Made by a program: the position numbers and the translations under genes. Below, piece by piece: positions 6,529 through 14,284 of a stretch of DNA of 64,000 bases. The notes beneath the pieces are model-generated. The model made no database searches. It worked only from the letters and a program-made list of their open reading frames with translations, and was not told the origin of the DNA. The stretch's first letter is position 1, and each line of letters opens with the position of its first letter. Source of the stretch: Hyphococcus sp. (GTDB lineage Bacteria > Pseudomonadota > Alphaproteobacteria > Caulobacterales > Parvularculaceae); NCBI GenBank assembly GCA_021776415.1, contig JAJFFY010000046.1, positions 112,536 through 176,535 on the forward strand, written 5' to 3'.

Positions 6529-8791
6529 CGCGCATCCCCTGACGGAAGAATTCCGTTTCCCATGACACGCCGGTGATGAACGCATCGATTGTTGCAGCAT
6601 TGCGAAAGTCAAAGACCGGCGCTGCCGTGAACATATGTTCCAGCGCGCGGGCGTAGGATTTATTGGCGCCGAGCGCTTGTCTGGCTGACGCGGGCAGCGA
6701 CTTGCTTCCCGACTTCAAGGCCGCGAGCGCGTAGGCGTTCGCCATATCGATGTCCAATTGCTTCGGCGGCAGCGCCGCAAAACTGTCGGCGGCGATGCGC
6801 CATTCTTCTGCGCGCCACAGGAGGCGTGTTTTGCGCGCATCCATTTTTTGACGCTGCAACAGGTGGCGCGCCGTCTTGCGGATGAGAGCCTTGTCGGCAA
6901 GCTTTGCGCCGGCGCGCAGGGCGACTTCGGCAAGGCCGTCATGTTCGGGGCTCTTCGTTGCCAGGGCCAGCGCCGCTTTTGCGTCACCTGCGACAAGATA
7001 GGCGCTAGCGACAACCACATCAGCGTCGGCGCGCAGCTCGGCGGTAATTTCCGCGGTCGCGCGCGCGGCTAGTTGCGGTGCGCCCATGGACGCCAGCATG
7101 CGCGCGATGGCGAGCCGCATTTCGTGATCGTCCGCATTAGCTCCGAACAAATCCGGATACTGGAAATAAAAATCAACCGCCGCCAATCGTTGCGCCGGTT
7201 CATCGCTGGCCAGCGCGGTTGCGATCATTGCGCGAGCTATAAAGCCGGTCGCTTGCGCTGTTTCAGGTGCGATTTCCTTGACGTTGCGTAATTTTTCAAA
7301 GGCTGCGCCAATGCGGCCAGCGGAGGCCAGCGCGCCAGCGCCCGAAATTGCGGCGTCTATTTCACCACGGCTGGCCGCGCTCATCAGCGCTTGTTCTGAC
7401 AGGTCGTCAAAAAATCCCTCATAGGCTATTGTCGCCTTGCGGTCGAATTCTTCTGCGAGGACGCCAAGCGCGCGCGAGCGATAGGGACCGGGTGTTTGCG
7501 CCACGGCGGCGAGCTTATCTTGCACGCGATCATCTCGAGACGGATGGTTCTCGGCGCCATCATCGGGCAACACCGCACGGAGAATAACCAGGCCGGGCGT
7601 TTCTTCCCCGTCATAGGCGACCGCCGCGATATCATAATGCCGCCTTGCCGCCGGCAGGTTTTCCTGCTCAAGCGCCTTTAGCGCCAGCAGTTCCGCCACC
7701 GGTCCACGCAAGCTTTTTGGCAGAGTATTGAGGGTGCGGTACTGCGCGTTGGAGTAGGATTTATCTTGCGCCGATGGAGGCGAAGCGGCTCTTAAAAGCA
7801 GATCGTAAATCCCACCGCATGTGCTGAATGCTTCAAGTTTGTCTTGCGCGCCGACGGCGTCGCCGCTGCCAAGCGCCGCCAGCCCGCCAATCACCATAAA
7901 TTCTGGATCAGCGGCCTTATCCTGTGCGGCGGCCAGCGCCGCGGCCTCAGAGAAAAACCCAAGCCGCAAATAGCCATGTCCAAGCGCAATCTCCAGCGCC
8001 GCCTGATTGGCGCCGTCGGCGTTTTCGAGGCGTTGGCGTAGATCAACAGTTTCTGCATAGGTAATATCGCCGGCGCCCGTGGCACTGTCGGTAAAGCGCG
8101 ACGGGTCGATGCAAAGTTTGCTCGCATCAACGCCACTCAAGGTCGGCGCAGCGTTTGTCTCAAAAGAGGCGTTGGCGACGGGGGTGAGGCCGGCGTTCTC
8201 GGTTGCGTGATCGGGAACCAGATTTGTGGGCTGCCCGGTTCTGCTTTTGAGTGCGACGACGCCCTGGTCGTTCGCGGCGGCAAGTAGAGCAATCATGCGG
8301 TCACGCGCGGCGCGTAATTCATCAGATGACGGTTTGCGCCGTGACGGCGTTGGCGGCGAGGCGGCTGTTTTTTTGGTGGGCTGAGCGACAGGTTTTTGTT
8401 TCTTGATCGGCCCGAGCGGCTTATCAAAAATGTCGATGATCAAAGAATTGTGCTCGCTGCGCTCAGCCCGTGCGGTGCAATCGCAGTTTAGCGTCAAGAT
8501 GAGTTCATTGCCGTCGGCCGTGGTTTTGCTGCTGGTATTGAGAACGCGATGGGCTTTGCGGTTTTTGTCGACGCCCGACACGCCAAGGCGCTGTGCAGAG
8601 TTCGAAAAAACCACGGTGACCATTCGGTTTTCGGTCTTCAGCACCCATGCCTCCGGCGCATTGGGAATAACAATCCGGGAGTAACTGCCATGCTCGCCCG
8701 CACGGACCGTCAGGGGTTCGCCAGCAGCGGCTGGGGAGGGCTCTGCGGCATTCGCCAGGGCGGCAATAGCTATGATGGGCAGGATGATCAT
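6521..8791 (-). CDS. Large periplasmic repeat protein of the motor operon, AMIN-like N-terminus
   Basis: This 756-residue protein is not one I can name. The ATG at 8791 overlaps the motA stop (ATGA), and MIILPIIAIAALANA is a signal peptide. Residues of about 25-125 form a beta-rich domain (YSRIVIPNAPEAWVLKTENR ... LIIDIFDKPLG) resembling the AMIN fold that binds the cell wall. A low-complexity K/P/T linker follows. From about 240 to the end it is helical and Ala-rich with degenerate TPR/SEL-like repeats (ALGHGYLRLGFFSEAAALAA, GGLAALGSGDAVGAQDKL, ASAYLVAGDAKAALALA). Placement between motA and flgF and the predicted periplasmic location suggest a stator- or ring-associated role, a possible analogue of rhizobial MotC. 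That is inference. Confidence 0.75.
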   Translation of the reverse strand: MIILPIIAIAALANAAEPSPAAAGEPLTVRAGEHGSYSRIVIPNAPEAWVLKTENRMVTVVFSNSAQRLGVSGVDKNRKAHRVLNTSSKTTADGNELILTLNCDCTARAERSEHNSLIIDIFDKPLGPIKKQKPVAQPTKKTAASPPTPSRRKPSSDELRAARDRMIALLAAANDQGVVALKSRTGQPTNLVPDHATENAGLTPVANASFETNAAPTLSGVDASKLCIDPSRFTDSATGAGDITYAETVDLRQRLENADGANQAALEIALGHGYLRLGFFSEAAALAAAQDKAADPEFMVIGGLAALGSGDAVGAQDKLEAFSTCGGIYDLLLRAASPPSAQDKSYSNAQYRTLNTLPKSLRGPVAELLALKALEQENLPAARRHYDIAAVAYDGEETPGLVILRAVLPDDGAENHPSRDDRVQDKLAAVAQTPGPYRSRALGVLAEEFDRKATIAYEGFFDDLSEQALMSAASRGEIDAAISGAGALASAGRIGAAFEKLRNVKEIAPETAQATGFIARAMIATALASDEPAQRLAAVDFYFQYPDLFGANADDHEMRLAIARMLASMGAPQLAARATAEITAELRADADVVVASAYLVAGDAKAALALATKSPEHDGLAEVALRAGAKLADKALIRKTARHLLQRQKMDARKTRLLWRAEEWRIAADSFAALPPKQLDIDMANAYALAALKSGSKSLPASARQALGANKSYARALEHMFTAAPVFDFRNAATIDAFITGVSWETEFFRQGMRDE

Positions 8792-9657
8792 GCGGCTTGC
8801 TTCTTTAATTCTTTCAAGGCTTCTTCGATATCTGAAAAGCTTGGACGTTCCGCACGGGGGACATTGCGCCGTGCGACTTCGATGCACATCTGCGGAGTAT
8901 GATGTTGCAGATGTGCGACAATCGCTTCGCGAATGAGCGCGTAAAAACGTTGTTCATGCTCACGTACGGCTTTGACTTTTTCGGCAATGGGTCCGACCAG
9001 GCCATAGGCCAGAAAAACGCCGAGAAATGTGCCGACAAGAGCGCCGCCGATCATCTGCCCAAGAACTTCGGGCGGCTTGTCGATGGACGCCATGGTTTTG
9101 ATGACGCCGAGTACGGCCGCGACAATGCCCAGCGCCGGCAGGCCATCGGCCATAACTTGCAAGGCATGCGCGCCATGCATGCTATCTTCATGGACCGCCT
9201 CAAGCTGTTTTTCGAGCAGTTCCTCAACCTGATGGGGATTGTCAAAATTCATCAGTATCGAACGAATTGTGTCGCAGATAATTTCGGTGGCGACCGCGTC
9301 ATCGGCAATTTTACTATAGCGCGCGAATATTGTGGACTCTTCCGGGTTTTCAATATGCGCCTCGGCTTGAACAGGACTGTCCTTGGCAAGCCGTAAAAGT
9401 TCGAACATTAAACACAGCAGATCCTGAAAATCGGCGCGTTTCCATTTCGACCCGACGACCGCCTTCATGATGTCGCCGCCGACATGTTTGATGACGGGAA
9501 AACCATTGCCGAGCACAAAAGCGCCGATCGCCGAACCGCCGATGATCATCATCTCATAGGGGAGCGAATGGAGGATTATCGCCATCTTTCCGCCGGCGAT
9601 AATATATCCGCCAAAGACCATGACGACCGTGATTGTGATGCCGACAAGACTTCCCAT
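8788..9657 (-). CDS. motA: Flagellar motor stator protein MotA
   Basis: MotA is the stator subunit that, with MotB, forms the ion channel and pushes on FliG. The start at 9657 gives 289 residues and places FGGYIIAGG at the usual distance from the N-terminus; an upstream TTG at 9681 would add 8 residues. Four membrane segments are visible: about 2-20, 30-50, and the pair around ALGIVAAVLGVI and TFLGVFLAYGLVGPIA, with both conserved prolines. The cytoplasmic loop carries DFQDLLCLMFELLRLAKDS. motB is not adjacent but lies at 20418-21236. The stop overlaps the start of the next gene (ATGA). Confidence 0.93.
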   Translation of the reverse strand: MGSLVGITITVVMVFGGYIIAGGKMAIILHSLPYEMMIIGGSAIGAFVLGNGFPVIKHVGGDIMKAVVGSKWKRADFQDLLCLMFELLRLAKDSPVQAEAHIENPEESTIFARYSKIADDAVATEIICDTIRSILMNFDNPHQVEELLEKQLEAVHEDSMHGAHALQVMADGLPALGIVAAVLGVIKTMASIDKPPEVLGQMIGGALVGTFLGVFLAYGLVGPIAEKVKAVREHEQRFYALIREAIVAHLQHHTPQMCIEVARRNVPRAERPSFSDIEEALKELKKQAA

Positions 9658-9689
9658 GAAAACAACCAATAATAGCGTCAATAAAAGAT

Positions 9690-9706
9690 TACCCGTATAA
9701 CGGGTA
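9690..9706. promoter_or_regulatory. Perfect 7-bp dyad upstream of motA
   Basis: The sequence TACCCGT-ATA-ACGGGTA is a 17-bp dyad with 7-bp perfect arms in the 86-bp gap between motE and motA, 33 bp before the motA ATG. As RNA it could form a hairpin, but no run of U follows in the direction of transcription, so it is a poor terminator. An operator or an RNA element limiting motA translation are both possible. Its plan (ACC..ATA..GGT) resembles the dyad upstream of flgE. Confidence 0.45.
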
Positions 9707-9743
9707 TTTCATGAATAGGTTAAAGATGGCTGAAACAGCAGCG

Positions 9744-10286
9744 CTAAAGGCTTTGCGAGCGATTGGCGAGAATGATGCTGATCAAATAGGCTTTCTTGGA
9801 ATCTAGCGTTGCGACGACTTGCGCGGCTTGTTCTGCGTTCATCGCCGCCAGCAATCCGGCGGCAAATTTCGGATCCATCTCATTGATGATGTCGCCGGCC
9901 TGTTTGGGTTTCATACCCTCATAAATGGCGGCAAGTTTTGCAATATCGGCGTTTTGCGTAGCGCGGTGTTCATCCATCGTCGCGCGCAGATTATCGTTGA
10001 CGCCTTCCAGCTCGCTGAGGCGCTTTTCAATTTGAGAATCATAGACGGCAAGCTTGGCCTTGCGTTCAGAGAGCGCGGTCTCTTCTGCATCCAGCGCAAC
10101 CGTGCGCGCACGCACAGCTTCGGCGAGCTCGCCGTCTACGCACAGTTGCGCGTCTGTCGCGTGCGTCGTTTCCATAGGCGCAGGCTGTGATGCTGCATCG
10201 GCGATATCAGACGCCATGACCGCAAGACGGCCAAGAAAGGAGCCGGAAAAAATTATGGCGAGAACAATAAGGGCTCGGTTTTTCAT
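9744..10286 (-). CDS. MotE-like periplasmic coiled-coil protein
   Basis: The 180-residue protein has an N-terminal signal/anchor (ALIVLAIIFSGSFLGRLAVM) and a long coiled coil at about 55-108 (RTVALDAEETALSERKAKL ... LSELEGVNDNL). A C-terminal MgtE_N-like four-helix segment follows (about 112-172: LAAIYEGMKPKQAGDIINEM, FAAGLLAAMNAEQAAQVVAT). This matches the MotE/FlbB-type family, in which rhizobial MotE chaperones the periplasmic motor protein MotC. The presence of such a protein makes the neighbouring 756-residue periplasmic protein a natural candidate client. It begins 3 bp after the PflI-like gene. Confidence 0.75.
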   Translation of the reverse strand: MKNRALIVLAIIFSGSFLGRLAVMASDIADAASQPAPMETTHATDAQLCVDGELAEAVRARTVALDAEETALSERKAKLAVYDSQIEKRLSELEGVNDNLRATMDEHRATQNADIAKLAAIYEGMKPKQAGDIINEMDPKFAAGLLAAMNAEQAAQVVATLDSKKAYLISIILANRSQSL

Positions 10287-10289
10287 GAC

Positions 10290-10853
10290 TTATCGTGTGC
10301 TCCGCCTGGCGGCAATCCACGCACCCGCAGCTCCGGTGGCGCCTTGCGGCGGATTTTGGGCTGGCGCTTGTTGTTCGGGGTCGGAGAATTCAATGCGGTC
10401 GGCGTCGCCGAGTGGTTCAGCGCTCGCCGTTATGTCGTCATCTGGCGCGGATGGGGCTTGGTTGTCATCCGTCGTTGATATGGGCTGAACCGGCCCGGCG
10501 GCGTTGAGGCAAACGGCGATCTCTTTGGTCGCCGCCAGCGCCGCCTCATTGATATTGGCAATCGTCGAGTCGGCGATGCCGCCAATAGACTCCGCCAGAG
10601 ATGTCAGCTTGGGCAAAAATTCTCGCGTTTCCGCCACCAGAGGGGCAAGCTCGTTGACGCTCTCAGTGCTGCTTTTCTTCGCTTGTGCGACGGCGGCTTG
10701 CGCCTGCTCCACTGCCGCCGCCATTGACGCGATGGTCGCGCCAAGTCCCTTTTCGGTGTCTTTAAGTCGTTGCAGTTTGCGGTTGAGAACAAAACAATAT
10801 ACGGCGGCCGAGCCGGATGCGGCTAGCAACATAAAATCGAAGATCATTTCCAT
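10290..10853 (-). CDS. PflI-like bitopic flagellar protein (DUF6468-type)
   Basis: The 187-residue protein has an N-terminal membrane segment (MEMIFDFMLLAASGSAAVYCFV), a helical coiled-coil stretch at about 28-118 (LQRLKDTEKGLGATIASMA) and an acidic, Pro/Gln/Ala-rich tail (about 122-187). This architecture and its position between fliL and motE fit the Caulobacter positioning protein PflI, a bitopic protein with a proline-rich region needed for polar flagellum placement. The match is architectural plus context, from memory of the family. It follows fliL1 by 8 bp. Confidence 0.6.
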   Translation of the reverse strand: MEMIFDFMLLAASGSAAVYCFVLNRKLQRLKDTEKGLGATIASMAAAVEQAQAAVAQAKKSSTESVNELAPLVAETREFLPKLTSLAESIGGIADSTIANINEAALAATKEIAVCLNAAGPVQPISTTDDNQAPSAPDDDITASAEPLGDADRIEFSDPEQQAPAQNPPQGATGAAGAWIAARRSTR

Positions 10854-10861
10854 GACGGGCC

Positions 10862-11485
10862 TCAGGTTAGAACGAATTCGGTAATTAAAATCTGGTCGAT
10901 GGCTATGCCGGGCGCGACCGCGCCGATGCGTCGGCGAACCTGCGCGCGCAGGCGCGACATCGCCGCCGGGTCTTCAAACTCATCGCTGTTGACGGAGCGA
11001 AGATAGGTGTTGAGCACATCCTTGATGTGATAGGTGCGCGATAGCAGCGTGTCCGCCTGCTCGCTGGGGGTTTCGATGATGAGGGCGAGTTTGAGATGGC
11101 GCCTTGAGCCCATGGGTCGTATGGAAATGACCATGGGATCGAGCACCAAATACGCCGCCTCGCCGTGATATTCTATTTTGCCGCCCTGTATTTCAAAACT
11201 TTTCGCACCCTGCTTTTGGCCGTGTTTATTATCTTTTTTAGATTTGTGGCCTGACGGTTTCGCTTCGGCATGGCTCTTCTGGTCGCTATCATGGGCGTCT
11301 TCTTCTTCGGTGATTTCGGCGCCGGGCTCAGCGCCGGGCGCCAGAAAAAATACCCCCGCCGCCGCGCCGCCCGCGACGATCAGCGCGACAAAGGCAATCA
11401 GAATGATACCGACGCCCTTTTTCTTTTTACCGTCGCCGCCTTCTTCTGTTTCCTCGGAAGCGGGGTTTTTTTCTGCGTCGGCCAT
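10862..11485 (-). CDS. fliL: Flagellar basal body-associated protein FliL (first copy)
   Basis: FliL has 207 residues from the ATG at 11485. A short charged N-terminus (MADAEKNPASEETEEGG), one membrane segment (about 24-48), a His/Lys/Glu-rich linker and the periplasmic FliL domain (YLVLDPMVISIRPMGSRRH ... IDQILITEFVLT) are visible. It opens the ten-gene leftward operon. In Caulobacter fliM normally follows fliL; here that place is taken by the PflI-like gene, and fliM is at 21352. The only in-frame extension upstream (to 11734) runs through the divergent promoter and is rejected. Confidence 0.92.
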   Translation of the reverse strand: MADAEKNPASEETEEGGDGKKKKGVGIILIAFVALIVAGGAAAGVFFLAPGAEPGAEITEEEDAHDSDQKSHAEAKPSGHKSKKDNKHGQKQGAKSFEIQGGKIEYHGEAAYLVLDPMVISIRPMGSRRHLKLALIIETPSEQADTLLSRTYHIKDVLNTYLRSVNSDEFEDPAAMSRLRAQVRRRIGAVAPGIAIDQILITEFVLT

Positions 11486-11529
11486 GGTTACACCTAAAAG
11501 TTGTACTAATGAATATAGACAACTATTCG

Positions 11530-11544
11530 TAAACTCAAAATTAA
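11530..11544. promoter_or_regulatory. Degenerate CtrA-type box between fliL and fliF
   Basis: TAAA-N7-TTAA, one mismatch from the CtrA consensus TTAA-N7-TTAA, lies in the 133-bp divergent region that must hold both the fliL-operon and fliF-operon promoters. CtrA controls early flagellar operons in Caulobacter and relatives. The region is AT-rich, so a chance match is possible. Confidence 0.3.
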
Positions 11545-11618
11545 TAATGAAAGCGGAAATTAACCAAGAAATTTGAAGTGGCGCGCTGAGGTGCGTCTTC
11601 CATTGGTGGTAATGTGTA

Positions 11619-13127
11619 ATGTCAAACCTGGCGGCGTACTGGAACCAGTTGTCGATGCAGAAGAAGCTGGTGCTTACCGGCGTTTTGCTGGCGACGATTG
11701 CTGCATTCTGGTTGCTGATGAATGTGGCGTCCAAACCGCATATGGCTTTTCTCTATGGCGGGCTGGACCCGGCGGCGGCCGGCGAAATTCTAAGTGCTTT
11801 GGAAGGAATGGATGTTGCCGCCGAAGTGCGCGGCGATGCGATCTATGTGCCGCAACCAAAACGCGATGAAGTGCGCATGGCGCTTGCACGCCAGGGGTTG
11901 CCGCAACAGGGCCAAGCGGGCTTCGAGCTGCTCGATGAGATGAACGGTTTTGCGGTGACGTCGGATATGTTTGACGCCACCTATTGGCGCGCCAAGGAGG
12001 GCGAGCTGGCGCGCACAATTTTAGCGACGCCGGGCGTGAAGGCGGCGCGGGTGCATATCGCCGCGCCCAAAATATCGTCGTTCTCGCGCCAGAGCCGCAA
12101 ACCCAGCGCATCGGTGACCATCACCATGAGCCGGGGGCGGATGGACCGCCAGCGCGCCGTCGCCATTCGTTATCTGGTGGCGCTTGGCGTGCCTGATCTC
12201 GACCCGGAACAGGTGGTGATTGTTGATTCCCTCAACGGCGTGGTTTTAAAGCCCGGCAGCCAAAACGCGCTGGAAGAAATAGAGACAAGCGACACCGACC
12301 GCGCGCGCAAGATGGAGCGCGCGCTTCTCAATATGCTTGAAGCTCATGTGGGGCCGGACAATGCACGAGTGAACATATCGCTGCGGGTTGATCGCGAGCG
12401 CGAGAGCGTATCGGAGCGGATACTGAAACCGGAAAGCCGAGTGCTGATGGCGCGCGAGACCACTGAGATACAACAATCTGATAGCGGCGCCGGCAATGCG
12501 GTGACGGTTGCCAGCAATTTGCCCGATGGCGACGCCGCCAGTGGACCATCGGGATCAAAGTCTGAACGCAACGAGGCGAACCAGACAACCCGCTTTGATA
12601 TTTCCGAGGTTAACCGTAAGCGGGAAAAAATGCCCGGCGCGATTGCGCAAGTCCATGTCGCGGTAATGATCAATGAAACCGAACCAACGCCGCGCAGCGA
12701 AGAAGAGCTGAGCGCGCTGGGTGATCTTGTCGCCACGGCGATAGGGTTTGATCAGGCGCGGGGCGATAAGGTTACCGTGAAAGCGATGTCGTTTCATCAA
12801 GCCGAGGTGATTGCGGACGATCCGGTGACCGGCGGCGCGATGGCGTTTCTGCAAGATAATCTGATCTCGATGTTACAGATTTTTATTCCGGCAGTTGTTG
12901 TGCTCGCGCTGGCGCTGTTTGTGTTGAAGCCAATCCTGACCGCAGGGCCGGCAGCGCAGATTACGAGCCAGGGCGCGGCGTCTGAAATCGTCGGCGCACT
13001 CGAAGCCCCAACGGGTGGTGCGGATATGAAAACCCCGGCGGTTGCATTGCAAGACCTGGCCAGCGCAGACACCGGCGCCGCCGCCACAGTCCTGACCTCC
13101 TGGCTCGATGAAACCGAGGCGGCGTGA
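11619..13127 (+). CDS. fliF: MS-ring protein FliF
   Basis: FliF forms the inner-membrane MS-ring on which the rotor is built. The 502-residue protein has a first membrane segment at about 18-38 (KKLVLTGVLLATIAAFWLLM) and the YscJ-like ring modules (LYGGLDPAAAGEILSALEGM, then LARTILATPGVKAARVHIA). The RBM3 region follows, then a second membrane segment at about 420-443 (LQIFIPAVVVLALALFVL), and a 60-residue tail ending VLTSWLDETEAA that should bind FliG. It is slightly shorter than usual (about 530-560), mainly in the loop before the second membrane segment. It starts the fliF-fliN-fliP-fliG operon. The Shine-Dalgarno sequence is weak. Confidence 0.95.
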   Translation: MSNLAAYWNQLSMQKKLVLTGVLLATIAAFWLLMNVASKPHMAFLYGGLDPAAAGEILSALEGMDVAAEVRGDAIYVPQPKRDEVRMALARQGLPQQGQAGFELLDEMNGFAVTSDMFDATYWRAKEGELARTILATPGVKAARVHIAAPKISSFSRQSRKPSASVTITMSRGRMDRQRAVAIRYLVALGVPDLDPEQVVIVDSLNGVVLKPGSQNALEEIETSDTDRARKMERALLNMLEAHVGPDNARVNISLRVDRERESVSERILKPESRVLMARETTEIQQSDSGAGNAVTVASNLPDGDAASGPSGSKSERNEANQTTRFDISEVNRKREKMPGAIAQVHVAVMINETEPTPRSEEELSALGDLVATAIGFDQARGDKVTVKAMSFHQAEVIADDPVTGGAMAFLQDNLISMLQIFIPAVVVLALALFVLKPILTAGPAAQITSQGAASEIVGALEAPTGGADMKTPAVALQDLASADTGAAATVLTSWLDETEAA

Positions 13128-13176
13128 TGACGGGCTTCTGCTTGATGATTTTAAAAACTATTTCGGGAGTTAAAAA

Positions 13177-13515
13177 ATGAGCGAAGAAAGCGCAGCCGCG
13201 CCGCCAGAAACTGATGCGGATAAAGATGACGTTGTGATGACGAAAAATGTCGCGGCGCCGGGCGATCTTCGCAATCCGAAAATTATGTCGCTGCCGGTGC
13301 GGATTATAGTGTCGGTCGGCAAGGCGCAAATGACGGTTGAGCAATTGTTGAATCTGTCGCCCGAGGCGGTGATTGATCTTGATGCGCAAATTGACGATCC
13401 AGCGGAGATTTTTGTTGGCGACAGGTTGGTGGCGCGCGGCGAGCTAGTTGAATCGGACGGCAAAGATGGCGCAATCGCCATTCGCCTGGTGGAAGTTTGC
13501 GACGCTGCGGCTTGA
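13177..13515 (+). CDS. fliN: Flagellar C-ring protein FliN
   Basis: The 112-residue protein has a disordered acidic N-terminus (about 1-30) and one SpoA domain (about 38-107: SLPVRIIVSVGKAQMTVEQL ... LVARGELVE). FliN forms the base of the C-ring with FliM and helps dock the export ATPase. GGGAG lies upstream of the ATG. It sits 49 bp after fliF and 7 bp before fliP; the usual FliG and FliH genes are not between fliF and fliN here. Confidence 0.93.
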   Translation: MSEESAAAPPETDADKDDVVMTKNVAAPGDLRNPKIMSLPVRIIVSVGKAQMTVEQLLNLSPEAVIDLDAQIDDPAEIFVGDRLVARGELVESDGKDGAIAIRLVEVCDAAA

Positions 13516-13522
13516 ACGGGTG

Positions 13523-14284
13523 ATGCAATTGCGCAGGATATGCAGCATATTATTGATCGGCGGCGCCTTTGCGGTGTTCGCCAGCACCGGCGCCGCCGCA
13601 CAGGAAAGCGCCGCACCGCTTCTCAACGCGCTCGGAAACGCGCCGGAGGGCGGCGGCCTGACGGCGCGTATCATTCAGATATTCATTCTCGTGACCGTGC
13701 TCAGCCTTGCGCCGGGCATCGCGATGATGGTCACTTGCCTGCCATTTATGATTATCGTTCTGTCGATCCTACGCCAGGGCGTCGGGCTACAGCAGGCTCC
13801 GCCGAACATGCTGATTGTCAGTGTGGCGATGTTTTTGACTTATTTCGTAATGGAGCCGGTATTCAAAGATGCGTGGAGCACCGGCGTCCAGCCGCTATTG
13901 GATGGTGAGATTTCACAAAGCCTGGCTTTTGAAAACACTATGACGCCTTTCCGGAATTTTATGGAGGCGCGGGTTGATGATGAGGCGTTGTTCATCCTCA
14001 GCGACGCCAAGGGCGACGAGCCGCTAAAGCCCGGCGAGGCGCCGCCATTGTCGCTTCTGGCGCCGGCATTTGTGCTTTCTGAAATCCAACGCGCGTTTGA
14101 AATCGGCTTTGCGGTTTTGCTGCCGTTCTTGGTGATTGATCTTCTGGTGGCGTCAATTTTAATGGCCATGGGCATGATGATGGTGCCGCCGGCGATTGTC
14201 TCGCTGCCTTTTAAAGTGGCGTTCTTTGTTCTCACTAATGGATGGGTCGCTGTCTCCGGCGCGCTGGTCAGAGGATATTCTTGA
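13523..14284 (+). CDS. fliP: Flagellar export gate protein FliP
   Basis: FliP is an inner-membrane export-gate component. From the ATG at 13523 it has 253 residues with a cleavable signal peptide (LLIGGAFAVFASTGAAA). The family signatures follow: TCLPFMIIVLSILRQGVGLQ, QAPPNMLIVSVAMFLTYFVM, and the C-terminal membrane block VLLPFLVIDLLVASILMAMG with VPPAIVSLPFKVAFFVL. The start was chosen because it gives normal length, follows the fliN stop by 7 bp and makes MQLRR the start of the signal peptide. An earlier in-frame ATG at 13448 lies inside fliN. The stop overlaps the fliG start. Confidence 0.95.
   Translation: MQLRRICSILLIGGAFAVFASTGAAAQESAAPLLNALGNAPEGGGLTARIIQIFILVTVLSLAPGIAMMVTCLPFMIIVLSILRQGVGLQQAPPNMLIVSVAMFLTYFVMEPVFKDAWSTGVQPLLDGEISQSLAFENTMTPFRNFMEARVDDEALFILSDAKGDEPLKPGEAPPLSLLAPAFVLSEIQRAFEIGFAVLLPFLVIDLLVASILMAMGMMMVPPAIVSLPFKVAFFVLTNGWVAVSGALVRGYS

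Noticed and set aside
9658..9681. TTG start adding 8 residues to MotA.
   Set aside because: The ATG at 9657 gives the standard MotA N-terminus and length; the TTG has no better ribosome site. Not excluded by sequence alone.
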